Below, piece after piece: positions 41,858 to 52,399 of a stretch of 64,000 bases of DNA. The notes below the pieces were generated by a model. That model was not told the origin of the DNA. It searched no databases and saw only the letters and a list, made by a program, of their open reading frames with translations. Both the position numbers and the translations under genes were made by a program. Source of the stretch: Janibacter hoylei PVAS-1 (lineage in GTDB: Bacteria > Actinomycetota > Actinomycetes > Actinomycetales > Dermatophilaceae); assembly GCF_000297495.1 (NCBI RefSeq), contig NZ_ALWX01000022.1, forward strand, positions 148,313-212,312, given 5' to 3'. Position 1 is the stretch's first letter. Each line of letters opens with the position of its first letter.

Positions 41858-42500
41858 ATGGACCGCTTCACCCTCGAGATCGACGACGACGCCGTGCGCG
41901 ACCTGCGTGAGCGGCTGGCCGCAGCAGCTGCCCGGCGACCACGGCCGGGCGAAGGGAGTGCCCGTCGCCGAGGAGAGGCGGTGGGCGACGACCTGGCGGC
42001 ACTCGACCCGCACCGGGTCGCTGCGGACCTCAACCGCCTGCCGCAGTTGACGATCCGCATCGACGGCGCCCGCATCCACTTCGTCCACGTGCGCTCCGAG
42101 CGACGTGCTCGAGGACTCGCCGGCCGGGCAACTGGCCTGGATCGTCGACAAGGTCGTCGAGTGGACCCACGACGAGGCCCCGCTCGAGGAGCCGCACCTC
42201 CGCGCCCGGCACCTGGCCGGCGTGCTGCTCTTCTGGCTCACCCGCACGGCGGCGTCGGCGGCGGACGTCGTCTACGCGCAGTACGGGAGCCTCTTCGCCG
42301 ACCCCACAGCCTTCGCCCCCTCGGGCGTGCCGACCGGGGTGCTCGTGGCGGCCGAGGACATCTCGATCCGGCGCTGCGCCGAGCAGAGCAACGCGATCGT
42401 GCGCTGGACCGACCTCGACCACGGGGGCCACGTCGCGGCGCTCGAGCAGCCCGACGACCTCGTCGCGGACCTGCGCGGACTCGTCGACTGGGTCCGGCTC
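41858..42500 (+). pseudogene. epoxide hydrolase remnant, core deleted and frame shifted
   Basis: The N-terminal piece (FTLEIDDDAVRDLRERLAAA to IRIDGARIHFVHVRS) is the epoxide hydrolase N-terminal domain. It is followed directly, in another frame, by the C-terminal piece LEDSPAGQLAWIVDKVVEW to WTDLDHGGHVAALEQPDDL of the same family. About 200 residues of the alpha/beta core, including the nucleophilic Asp and oxyanion Tyr region, are missing at about 42095. The N-terminal part also has a degraded stretch after residue 20. The remnant runs into the converging alkB stop. This is a true deletion, not a homopolymer error. Confidence 0.8.
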
Positions 42501-43122
42501 AGCGCACCCCGGCGACGCGGAACTGGATCGACACCCTCGGCCCGACCCGAGCGCTCGTCTTGGGTACCGCGTGCTCCCAGGTGCGCTGGCAGGCGCCGCC
42601 CATGACGACGAGGTCGCCGTGGCCGAGCGCGACCCGCTGCGAGGGCCCGCCCTCGCGTGGGCGCAGGCAGAGGTGCCGCGCGGAGCCGAGGGAGACGATG
42701 GCGATCATCGTGTCCTGCTCGCGGCTGCGGCCGATGCGATCCCCGTGCCAGGCGACGGAGTCCTGCCCGTCGCGGTAGAGGCACAGCCCCGCTGTGACGA
42801 AGGGCTCACCCAGCTCGGTCGCGTAGTGCGCCGAGAGCTGCTCACGCATCTCGGTGAGCAGTGGGTGGGGGAGGCTCTCGCCTGCGGCGTAGAAGCAGGT
42901 CAGACGAGGGACGTCGACGACCGAGTCGTACATCCGACGGCGCTCGGCCCGCCACGGGACGTCGTGGAGCAGGGCGTCGAGGACCTCGTCGCTGCCGCAC
43001 GCCCACCCGGGCAGCAGGTCGACCCACGCCGTGCCGTCGAGGTAGCGCCGATGGCGCCGCGCGAGGTCACCGAGCGTGGGGGAGTCGGCTGTGTCGAAGA
43101 GCGAGGACTGGAGCGCCTGCAT
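42499..43122 (-). CDS. alkB: AlkB-type alpha-ketoglutarate-dependent DNA dealkylase
   Basis: 207 residues. Fe(II) ligands His126 and Asp128 (AWHGDRIG) and His184 (WEHAVP), with the 2OG-binding Arg pair in RVGPRVSIQFR. It removes alkyl groups from N1 of adenine and N3 of cytosine oxidatively. A perfect LexA-type box lies 20 bases upstream of its start (43143-43158), so it should be induced by DNA damage. It is divergent from recO, another repair gene, and converges on an epoxide hydrolase remnant. Confidence 0.93.
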   Translation of the reverse strand: MQALQSSLFDTADSPTLGDLARRHRRYLDGTAWVDLLPGWACGSDEVLDALLHDVPWRAERRRMYDSVVDVPRLTCFYAAGESLPHPLLTEMREQLSAHYATELGEPFVTAGLCLYRDGQDSVAWHGDRIGRSREQDTMIAIVSLGSARHLCLRPREGGPSQRVALGHGDLVVMGGACQRTWEHAVPKTSARVGPRVSIQFRVAGVR

Positions 43123-43142
43123 GTTCAGACCATAGCAGTGGG

Positions 43143-43158
43143 TCGAACAAATGTTCGA
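43143..43158 (-). promoter_or_regulatory. LexA (SOS) box upstream of alkB
   Basis: TCGAACAAATGTTCGA is a perfect match to the actinobacterial SOS consensus TCGAAC-N4-GTTCGA, extended one base each side to an 18-base palindrome. It sits 20 bases before the alkB ATG and 62 bases before recO. Confidence 0.88.
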
Positions 43159-43220
43159 CTTGTTGTGCGGGCGCGGCGTGGGGTCGGCGCGCTGTCAGGG
43201 CGAAGGGAGACAATGGAGCC

Positions 43221-43982
43221 ATGCCCCTCTACCGCGACTCCGGAGTCGTGCTGCGCACCCACAAGCTGGGTGAGGCCGACCGGATCATCACCGTGCTCAC
43301 GCGGGGCCGTGGCAAGATCCGCACGGTGGCCAAGGGGGTGCGCCGGACGAAGTCGAAGTTCGGCGCCCGCCTCGAGCCGGGCATGCACGTCGACCTCCAG
43401 TGCTACGAGGGCCGCAACCTCGACACCGTGACCCAGACCGAGTCGCTCGACCCGTGGGGCGATGCCTTGGCCCGGGACTACTCGCGGTGGACGGCAGCGA
43501 CCGCGATCCTCGAGACCGCCGACCGGCTCACCGAGGAGCGCGAGCCGTCCGTGCAGCAGTACCGCCTGCTCGCGGGAGCGCTGCGGACCCTCGCCCAGGG
43601 CGACCACGCGGCCGAGCTCGTCCTCGACGCCTACCTGCTGCGCGCTCTCGCGATCGCGGGCTGGGCGCCGAGCTTCCACGACTGCGCCCAGTGCGGCGAC
43701 GAGGGCCCGCACCGCGCCTTCCACGTCGCGCACGGCGGCGTGCTCTGCCGCAGCTGTCGTGTGCCCGGGTCGTCCGCGCCCGCCCCCGAGACCCTCGAGC
43801 TCCTCGCCGCGCTGCTCGTCGGCGACTGGGTCGTCGCGGATGCCTCCGAGCAGCGGCACCGCCGCGAGGGCGCTGGCCTGACCGCCGCCTACCTCCAGTG
43901 GCACCTCGAGCGTGGGGTGCTCTCCCTTCGTCACGTCGACCGCACGCCCACCCACCCCACCCCAGCGCAGAGGACCGGATGA
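43221..43982 (+). CDS. recO: DNA repair protein RecO
   Basis: 253 residues. An N-terminal OB fold ([29 protein letters not shown]) precedes a helical domain with a zinc site (CAQCGDEG and LCRSCR). RecO loads RecA on SSB-coated gaps with RecR. ATG 43221 gives the exact family start; the longer frame upstream overlaps alkB and is rejected. The stop overlaps uppS (ATGA). Confidence 0.96.
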   Translation: MPLYRDSGVVLRTHKLGEADRIITVLTRGRGKIRTVAKGVRRTKSKFGARLEPGMHVDLQCYEGRNLDTVTQTESLDPWGDALARDYSRWTAATAILETADRLTEEREPSVQQYRLLAGALRTLAQGDHAAELVLDAYLLRALAIAGWAPSFHDCAQCGDEGPHRAFHVAHGGVLCRSCRVPGSSAPAPETLELLAALLVGDWVVADASEQRHRREGAGLTAAYLQWHLERGVLSLRHVDRTPTHPTPAQRTG

Positions 43983-44764
43983 GCCGCTACGAGACCCCCT
44001 TCGCCCACCCGAGCGGAGCGACGCCCCCGCCCGTGCCTGCCGATCTCGTGCCCGGGCACGTCGCGATCGTCATGGACGGCAACGGCCGGTGGGCCAACCA
44101 GCGCGGCCTGCCGCGGACCAAGGGGCACGAGGCCGGTGAGGGGGCGCTGCTCGACGTCGTCGCCGGCGCGCTCGACATCGGGGTCAAGCACCTCTCGACC
44201 TACGCCTTCTCGACGGAAAACTGGCGTCGCTCGCCCGAGGAAGTGCGCTTCCTCATGGGCTTCAACCGGGACGTCATCCGCCGCCGGCGCGACCAGCTGC
44301 ACGCCTGGGGGGTGCGCATGCGGTGGGTCGGCCGCCGCCCGCGGCTGTGGAGTTCGGTCATCAAGGAGCTCGAGATCGCCCAGGAGATGACCCGGGACAA
44401 CGACGCGATGACGCTGTACTTCTGCGTCAACTACGGCGGTCGCGCCGAGATCGCCGACGGCGTGCGGCGGATCGCCGAGGACGTCAAGGCGGGCCGGCTC
44501 AAGGGCTCGGGCATCGACGAGCGCACCATCGCGCGCTACCTCACCGAGCCGACCATGCCCGACGTCGACCTCTTCCTGCGCAGCTCGGGGGAGCAGCGCA
44601 CGAGCAACTTCCTGCTGTGGCAGTCGGCCTACGCCGAGATGGTCTTCCAGGACACCCTGTGGCCCGACTACGACCGGCGGCACCTGTGGGAGGCCATCGA
44701 GACGTATGCCCGGCGCGAACGCCGGTACGGCGGCGCGGTGGACGCGCCGACGGACGGCACCTGA
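43979..44764 (+). CDS. uppS: isoprenyl (polyprenyl diphosphate) transferase
   Basis: 261 residues. Cis-prenyltransferase motifs: [13 protein letters not shown] (catalytic Asp), the [13 protein letters not shown] box and [23 protein letters not shown]. It builds long-chain polyprenyl diphosphate, the lipid carrier for peptidoglycan and wall polymers. The recO-uppS order with a 4-base overlap is usual in actinobacteria. Confidence 0.95.
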   Translation: MSRYETPFAHPSGATPPPVPADLVPGHVAIVMDGNGRWANQRGLPRTKGHEAGEGALLDVVAGALDIGVKHLSTYAFSTENWRRSPEEVRFLMGFNRDVIRRRRDQLHAWGVRMRWVGRRPRLWSSVIKELEIAQEMTRDNDAMTLYFCVNYGGRAEIADGVRRIAEDVKAGRLKGSGIDERTIARYLTEPTMPDVDLFLRSSGEQRTSNFLLWQSAYAEMVFQDTLWPDYDRRHLWEAIETYARRERRYGGAVDAPTDGT

Positions 44765-44772
44765 GGGTCGCC

Positions 44773-44778
44773 TAGGGT
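44773..44778 (+). promoter_or_regulatory. -10 element of the amidotransferase gene
   Basis: TAGGGT about 50 bases before ATG 44829; unlike many promoters here it leaves a leader with a GAGAGG ribosome site. Confidence 0.4.
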
Positions 44779-44828
44779 GACGAGACCCGTGCACCGCTGC
44801 ACGGTGATCCACCACCGAGAGGTCGCAC

Positions 44829-45791
44829 ATGTGCCGAGTCCTTGCCTACGTCGGGCCGGAGATCCCGCTCGAGAGCCTGCTGCTCACGCCGGACAACAGC
44901 CTGGTCAACCAGGCGCTCGACCCGGAGCGTCACCCCGAGCTCCAACTCGCGGGCTGGGGCTTCGGAGCGTGGGGAGACCACCTGCTCAAGCCGGACGAGC
45001 CCCTCATCTACCGCCGGCCGATGGCGGCCTTCTACGATGACAACGCGGCGAGCCTGATCCCGAGCCTCCTGGCCAACACCATGCTCGCGCACGTGCGGGC
45101 CGCGGCCTACGACTCCCAGGTCGTGCTGGCTGACGAAAACTGCCACCCTTTCTTCTTCGAGGGGGCGCCCTGGCTCGTCGCGCAGAACGGCTATCTGCCG
45201 GGCTGGCAGGTGCTGCAGCGCGAGCTGCTGGAGCACTGCCGCGACGAGTACCTCACGCAGATGCGCGGCACGACGGACACCGAGTTCCTCGCCGTGCTGC
45301 TGCTGTCCCTGCTCGAGGGCGAGAGCGACGAGCACGTCCAGCGGGCCGTCGAGCAGCTGGTCCGGCTCGTCGCCGACGCGATGTCGACGCTGCAGCTGCC
45401 GGGCCTGACCAAGCTCAAGATGGCCCTGGTCTCGCCGGGGCGCATCATCGGGATCAACTGGGGTCTCGGGCACCACGGCGAGGTGGACCCGGCGGGCGAC
45501 TGGCGCGAGCTGCGCACGGCACCTGCGGGCACCGACGACTTCGACCTCGGCATGCTCTTGGAGCCGATGTACGTGCTGCTCGGCCGCAACTTCGAGCAGG
45601 CCGAGGGATCGTACGGCTTCGAGGAGTGCACGCAGGACGACGCCACCGCGGCGATCTTCGCCTCCGAGCCCCTCACCGAGGACGGCGAGGATTGGCTGCC
45701 GCTGGACTACGGCTCGATCATGTTCCTCACGAGGGAGGAGGGGCGCGTCACGCGCTCGGTGCGCGAGCTGAGCCTGCCGCCGGCGCCCTAG
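44829..45791 (+). CDS. class II glutamine amidotransferase (EgtC-like)
   Basis: 320 residues beginning MCRVLAYVGPE, so Cys2 becomes the N-terminal nucleophile after Met removal. Further class II marks are LAHVRAAAYD and DENCHPFFFEGAPWLVAQNGYLPG. The family removes amide nitrogen or hydrolyses gamma-glutamyl bonds, as EgtC does in ergothioneine synthesis. No egtA, egtB, egtD or egtE neighbours are present, so ergothioneine is not implied. It converges with zur, overlapping by 4 bases. Confidence 0.85.
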   Translation: MCRVLAYVGPEIPLESLLLTPDNSLVNQALDPERHPELQLAGWGFGAWGDHLLKPDEPLIYRRPMAAFYDDNAASLIPSLLANTMLAHVRAAAYDSQVVLADENCHPFFFEGAPWLVAQNGYLPGWQVLQRELLEHCRDEYLTQMRGTTDTEFLAVLLLSLLEGESDEHVQRAVEQLVRLVADAMSTLQLPGLTKLKMALVSPGRIIGINWGLGHHGEVDPAGDWRELRTAPAGTDDFDLGMLLEPMYVLLGRNFEQAEGSYGFEECTQDDATAAIFASEPLTEDGEDWLPLDYGSIMFLTREEGRVTRSVRELSLPPAP

Positions 45792-46180
45792 CCGCAGTCC
45801 CCGCAGCGGCCGAAGAGCTCGAGCGTGTGCGACACGTCGCTGAAGCCGTGCTCGGCGCTCACCTTGTCGGCCCAGCGCTCGACGGCCGGACCCTCGACCT
45901 CGACGGTCCGGGCGCAGTCGCGGCAGACGAGGTGGTGGTGGTGCCCGGTGCTGCACCGGCGGTAGACGATCTCGCCGTCGTCGGTGCGCAGGGAGTCCAG
46001 CGCCTCCTCGTCGACCATGGCCTGGAGGGTCCGGTAGACCGTCGCCAGACCGATCTTGTCGCCGCCGGCGACGAGGCTGGCATGGATCTCCTGGGCGGAG
46101 CGGAACTCGTCGGACCGGTCGACGTCGGCCTCGATCGCGGTGCGCTGCCGGGTGGGGCGGCGGGTGCGGGTGTCGGTCAT
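45788..46180 (-). CDS. zur: zinc uptake regulator, Fur family
   Basis: 130 residues. A winged helix (FRSAQEIHASLVAGGDKIGLATVYRTLQAM) is followed by metal-binding residues (HHHHLVCRDCARTVEVEG and FGRCGDCG, two CX2C pairs). The position at the end of the zinc ABC operon identifies it as Zur rather than Fur. With zinc bound it should repress the operon from the boxes at 48916-48952. It overlaps znuB by 4 bases. Confidence 0.92.
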   Translation of the reverse strand: MTDTRTRRPTRQRTAIEADVDRSDEFRSAQEIHASLVAGGDKIGLATVYRTLQAMVDEEALDSLRTDDGEIVYRRCSTGHHHHLVCRDCARTVEVEGPAVERWADKVSAEHGFSDVSHTLELFGRCGDCG

Positions 46181-47174
46181 CGGTGGCTCCCTTCGAGCTC
46201 GCTGTCGGTGTGGTCGGGGTCGTGCTCGTCCCAGTGGTCGCCGTGGCGGGCGTGCCGGTGGCCGTCGTGCAGGTAGTCGACGTGGTCTCCGTGGAGGACG
46301 ACCTCGTGGCCGCACTCCTCCCAGTGCACGTGCTCGTGCGCCTCGGCGGTGTGGTGCCGGCGCCGGGCGAGCGCGCGAGCGGTCCCGCCGGCGGCGGCCG
46401 AGGTGACGAAGACGGCGATGGCGAGCAGCACGATCGTCGCGCCGGAGGGGGTGTCGGCGTAGAAGCTCGTGACGACGCCGCCGACGCTCGTGAGCATGCC
46501 GACGAGCACCGCCCACACCAGACCGCCGCGGAAGGATCGGCCGAGCTGCTGGCCGGTCGCATTGGGCAGGATCATCAGCGCGCTGATGAGCAGCAGGCCG
46601 ATGACCCGCATCGAGATGACGACGGTGACACCGGTGAGCACGGCGAGCAGGATGTTGGTCGCGAGCACGGGCAGCCCGGAGGCGCGGGCGTACTCGTCGT
46701 CCTGGGCGACGGCGAAGAGCCGCTCGCGCAGCACGAGCACCGTGACGACGACGACGGCGGCGAGCACGGCGAACTGGACGAGGTCGCTCGGCGAGACGGT
46801 CGTCAGCGCGCCGAAGAGGTAGCCCTGCAGGTTGGACGCCGACCCTTCGGGTGCCTTGGCGATGATGACGACGCCGGCAGCCAGGCCGCCGTAGAACATC
46901 ACCGCGAGCGCGAGGTCGCCCCCGGTGCGCCCGACGTGGCGCAGCACCTCGATGGCGACGGCGGCGACGACGACCACGACGAGGGCGGTGAGCACGGGGG
47001 AGGTACTCGTGAGCACCCCGATGCCGACGCCGGCGAGGGCGACGTGCCCCATGCCGTCACCGATGAGCGACATGCCGCGCTGGACGAGGAAGACCCCGAC
47101 GAGCGGTGCCGATGCCCCGACGAGCAGGGCTGCGATGAGCGAGTTGCGCATGAACTCCAGGGCGAGCAGGTCGG

Positions 47175-47178
<4 letters not shown>
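46177..47178 (-). CDS. znuB: zinc ABC transporter permease with His-rich tail
   Basis: 333 residues from GTG 47178, which overlaps the znuC stop (GTGA). The first 270 or so form the eight- or nine-helix ABC-3 permease (GMSLIGDGMGHVALAGVGIG is the cytoplasmic coupling region). The last 60 residues are an unusual hydrophilic tail rich in His, Asp and Glu (HHTAEAHEHVHWEE, HGDHVDYLHDGHRHARHGDH), which would bind zinc on one face of the membrane. A long upstream extension of the frame is a shadow of znuC. Confidence 0.93.
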
Positions 47179-47968
<790 letters not shown>

Positions 47969-47978
<10 letters not shown>

Positions 47979-48916
47979 CCCTGGCCCTGCTGGACGGTCG
48001 CGAGGTTGCTGCGCATGACCGACAGGTAGTCGTCGCCGGCGGAGGCATCGGTCAGCCCCTCGAGCGGGTCGAGGACGGCGACCTCGGCGTCGGTGTCGCG
48101 GGCGATGGTGTCCGCGGTGTCCTGGGGCACGAGCGTCTCGGCGTACACAGTGGTGATCTTCTCGTCCTTGATGTGCTGGATGAGGTCGGCGAGCGCGGTC
48201 GGGCTGGGCTCGGCGCCGGGGGTCAGCCCGCTCACCGACTCCTGGTGGAAACCGTAGCGGTCGGCGAAGTAGGCGAAGGCCGAGTGCCCCGTCACCAGGT
48301 CGGTGCTCGTGCAGTCCTGGAGGCCCTCGGTCAGGTCCTCGTCGAGCTGCGTCAGCTGCTTCGAGAAGGCCTCGGCGTTGGCGCGGTAGTCCGCGGCGTG
48401 CTCCGGGTCGGCCTCGGCGAAGCGCTCGCCGATCGCGTCGACGACGTCGGCGTACCGCGTCGGGTCGAGCCAGAAGTGCGGGTCGGTGCCGCCATGATCA
48501 TGTCCGGCGTGTCCCTCCTCGCCTTCCTCGTGGTCGTGCCCCTCGTGCTCGTCGCTCTCGATGTCGAGCCGGGCGAAGGGGGAGACGTCCATCGCGCTGT
48601 CGCCGGCCTCGGCGGCGGCGTCGTCGACCGACGGCTGGAAGTCCGCCAGGTAGACGAGGGCGTCGGCCTTGGTCGCCTCGAGGACCTGCTTGGGGGTCAG
48701 CTCGAGGTCGTGCGGCTCGGCGCCGGGCTTGGTGAGGTTGGTGACCTCGACGTGCTCGCCGCCGACCTGCTCGGCCGCGTGCTGGAGGGGGTAGAAGCTC
48801 GTCGCGACGGACAGGCGCCCGTCACTGCCGCTGCCCCCGTCATCGCCGGTAGCGCAGCCGGTGACGGCGAGGATCGCGGCGGAGACGAGGAGCGGGAGGC
48901 GGTGGCGCATCTTCAT
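47969..48916 (-). CDS. znuA: zinc ABC transporter substrate-binding lipoprotein
   Basis: 315 residues. A lipobox AVTGC near residue 20 anchors it outside the membrane. It is a cluster A-I metal-binding protein with His in [11 protein letters not shown], a His/Glu/Asp-rich flexible loop ([22 protein letters not shown]), [22 protein letters not shown] and ETLVPQDTA. The His-rich loop is typical of zinc rather than manganese binders. First gene of the znuACB-zur operon; its start codon touches the Zur box. Confidence 0.95.
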
Positions 48917-48953
48917 GAGAACGATTCTCAGTGAAGGTGAGAACCGTTGTCAA
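48916..48953 (-). promoter_or_regulatory. znuA promoter embedded in tandem Zur boxes
   Basis: TGAGAACGATTCTCA (48916-48930) is a near-perfect palindrome; a second weaker copy TGAGAACCGTTGTCA lies at 48938-48952, 22 bases away. On the minus strand -35 TTGACA (48953-48948), an 18-base spacer and -10 GAGAAT (48929-48924) end 7 bases before the ATG. Zur binding would cover the whole promoter and start. Confidence 0.85.
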
Positions 48954-48959
48954 ACCCGC

Positions 48960-49268
48960 TCAGCGGGGGAAGATCTTGATGACCGTCAGGCCGAGGACGA
49001 GCACGATGACGGCGACCCGCATGAGCACCTCGCTGCGGGTGAGGCGGGGCCAGCTCAGCGCGAGCATCCACACGAGGAAGAGCACGACGAGGCCGAGCGG
49101 GATCGCGCCCCAGGGGCCGAGGAAGGACCCGACGAGCACGAGGAGGAAGACCACGGCGATCGGGACCAGCGGGGGCAGCCGCGCGATGAGACGGGTCAGG
49201 GGCAGGCTCGCCCGCTCGACGGCGTTGGTCGCGACGGGCTCGGGGCGGGGCTGGGGACTGCTGGGCAC
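48960..49268 (-). CDS. DUF6703-like small membrane protein
   Basis: 102 residues. The segment [21 protein letters not shown] followed by two or three hydrophobic helices ([54 protein letters not shown]) matches the actinobacterial DUF6703 pattern as I know it. Function is unknown. GTG 49268 has a -10 TACCCT 6 bases upstream. It is divergent from glyS and precedes the zinc operon without overlap. Confidence 0.75.
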   Translation of the reverse strand: MPSSPQPRPEPVATNAVERASLPLTRLIARLPPLVPIAVVFLLVLVGSFLGPWGAIPLGLVVLFLVWMLALSWPRLTRSEVLMRVAVIVLVLGLTVIKIFPR

Positions 49269-49274
49269 CCCCAC

Positions 49275-49280
49275 AGGGTA
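49275..49280 (-). promoter_or_regulatory. -10 element of the DUF6703-like gene
   Basis: TACCCT on the minus strand, 6 bases before GTG 49268; leaderless spacing. Confidence 0.45.
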
Positions 49281-49315
49281 AGCGGGCCGATGCGGCCCCA
49301 CGCCACCGCGGCGGA

Positions 49316-49321
49316 TAACCT
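49316..49321 (+). promoter_or_regulatory. -10 element of glyS
   Basis: TAACCT, then 7 bases, then ATG 49329; leaderless spacing. Confidence 0.5.
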
Positions 49322-49328
49322 CTCCCAC

Positions 49329-50735
<1,407 letters not shown>

Positions 50736-50739
50736 TCCC

Positions 50740-51486
50740 GTGAGCGGGTCGGCCCGGCCGATCCGGCTGCTCCTCGTCCACGGCAGCCGCCTCAACGCGG
50801 CGGCCTGGCTCCCGCTCGAGGAGGCCCTGCTCGGGCGGATCGTCTGCGACCACGTCGACCTGCCCGGTCACGGCACCCGCAGCGACGTCCCCTTCACGAT
50901 GGAGGCGGCACTCGAGGTCGTCGGCGCCGGAGTCGCCGACCTCGACCCGTCGCAGCACCGTGTCGTCGTCGCCGGCCACAGCCTCGGCGGGTACGTCGCG
51001 ATGGAGTGGGCCGCGCGGCACCACATGGTCATCGCCGGTCTCGTGCTCATGGGCTCGACGGCCCAGCCGAGCTCACGCCTGGCCGGGATCTACCGCGCCT
51101 TCGGCAGCGCGCTGCGCGCCGGGCTCGAGGACGAGCGTCGTGCCGACCGGCTGGGGGAGACCGATGCCGCCTCCCTGCGCCGCATCATCGGCGCGCGCAC
51201 GGCGACCGGCGTGATCGATCGGGGCCCCGGGCTCAAGGCGATCCCCGATGCCTGGGACGCGGTCATCGACGGCGTCGACCTGCGGTCCCTGACGCACGTC
51301 GACGTGCCGATCCTCGCGATCAACGGTGAGTTCGACCAGTTCCGGGTCGGCGAAGGGAGGGCCCGTCGCCTCCGGCAGGACCTCGAGATCGTCCACGTGC
51401 CCGGCGCCACCCACTTCGCGCCGATGACCCACCCGCTGCCCGTGGCCCGGGCGATCGCGGAGTTCGTCTCCGGCCTGCCGGCCTGA
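50740..51486 (+). CDS. alpha/beta hydrolase
   Basis: 248 residues. Oxyanion region LLVHGSRLNAAAW, nucleophile Ser81 in AGHSLGGYVAMEW, Asp near 199 (INGEFDQFR) and His near 225 (GATHFAPM). These make a complete catalytic triad for ester or similar bonds; the substrate is unknown. GTG 50740 lies 4 bases after glyS, so it is co-transcribed. Palindromic repeats follow the stop. Confidence 0.85.
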   Translation: MSGSARPIRLLLVHGSRLNAAAWLPLEEALLGRIVCDHVDLPGHGTRSDVPFTMEAALEVVGAGVADLDPSQHRVVVAGHSLGGYVAMEWAARHHMVIAGLVLMGSTAQPSSRLAGIYRAFGSALRAGLEDERRADRLGETDAASLRRIIGARTATGVIDRGPGLKAIPDAWDAVIDGVDLRSLTHVDVPILAINGEFDQFRVGEGRARRLRQDLEIVHVPGATHFAPMTHPLPVARAIAEFVSGLPA

Positions 51487-51503
51487 GTCGCCACCCCAAA
51501 GGA

Positions 51504-51567
51504 CCGCATTTCCCTAGGGAAATGCGGCCCTTTCGGTCGCCACTGCGCATTTCCCTAGGGAAATGCG
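51504..51567. repeat. REP-like palindromic repeats, two copies
   Basis: A perfect 24-base palindrome at 51504-51527 and a perfect 22-base palindrome at 51546-51567, both with core TTTCCCTAGGGAAA and the CGCAT/ATGCG ends. They lie between converging genes and match the three copies at 10145-10228. AAAGG/CCTTT flanks extend the first hairpin, so it may also act as a terminator. Confidence 0.9.
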
Positions 51568-51577
51568 GAGGGCGGGA

Positions 51578-52399
51578 TCAGGCGCCCGTCGCCACCGGGC
51601 GGCTCGGGTCGGTGATCCACTCGCTCCAGCTGCCGACGTAGACGTCGGCGTCGACGCCCGCCTCGTGCAGGGCCAGGGCGGTGTGGGCGGCGGTGATGCC
51701 GGAGCCGCAGTACGTGCCGACGACGGTCACCTCGTCGATGCCCTCGCGGGCAAACCGCTCGCGCAGCTCGCGGGCCGGCCGCAGCCGCCCGTCGGGCTGG
51801 ACGAGGTCGCTCATCGGGACGTTGACCGCGCCGGGGATGTGGCCGGCGACCGGGTCGATCGGCTCGGCCTCGCCGCGGTACCGCTCCGGCGAGCGCGCGT
51901 CGACGAGCACGCCGAGCTTGGCCGTGGCGACGGCGTCCTCGGCGTCGAGCTCGACGAGGTGGTCGGCCTCGAGGTGGATCTCGCCCTCCTCGGGAGCCGC
52001 CGGCTGGGTGACGACCGGGCCACCTGCTGCCCGCCACGCCGCGAGACCACCGTCGAGGACGCGCACGTCCTCGACGCCGGCCCAGCGCAGCACCCACCAG
52101 GCGCGAGCGGCGCCCAGGGAGGTGCCTTGGTCGTAGACGACGACGCGGGAGTCGTCGCCGAGGCCGGCCGTGCGCAGTCCGGCCTGCAGCGTCGCCACGT
52201 CGGGCAGGGGGTGTCGTCCCCCTTCGCCGGCGGGGCCGGCCAGGACCGTGTCGACGTCGACGAAGGGAGCGCCCGGCAGGTGGCCCTCGGTGTACAGACG
52301 GGGACCGTCGCCGGTCAGGGTGTACTGGACGTCGAGGACGACGAGGTCCTCGTCGTCGATCTCGTGCAGCAGGTCGGCGGCGTTGATCAGGGCGGTCAT
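51578..52399 (-). CDS. thiosulfate/3-mercaptopyruvate sulfurtransferase (two-domain rhodanese)
   Basis: 273 residues, two rhodanese domains. The catalytic Cys is residue 231 in the active loop CGSGITA of the second domain; the first is inactive. Segments LPGAPFVDVDTVLAG, YDQGTSLGAARAWWVLRWAG and DARSPERYRGEAEPIDPVAGHIPGA fit the family. It moves sulphur from thiosulfate or mercaptopyruvate to acceptors including cyanide. It shares an overlap with the CDF gene upstream (ATGA). Confidence 0.93.
   Translation of the reverse strand: MTALINAADLLHEIDDEDLVVLDVQYTLTGDGPRLYTEGHLPGAPFVDVDTVLAGPAGEGGRHPLPDVATLQAGLRTAGLGDDSRVVVYDQGTSLGAARAWWVLRWAGVEDVRVLDGGLAAWRAAGGPVVTQPAAPEEGEIHLEADHLVELDAEDAVATAKLGVLVDARSPERYRGEAEPIDPVAGHIPGAVNVPMSDLVQPDGRLRPARELRERFAREGIDEVTVVGTYCGSGITAAHTALALHEAGVDADVYVGSWSEWITDPSRPVATGA

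Noticed and set aside
44829..45791. Ergothioneine pathway member egtC
   Set aside because: No egtA, egtB, egtD or egtE genes nearby; the amidotransferase class alone does not show the pathway.
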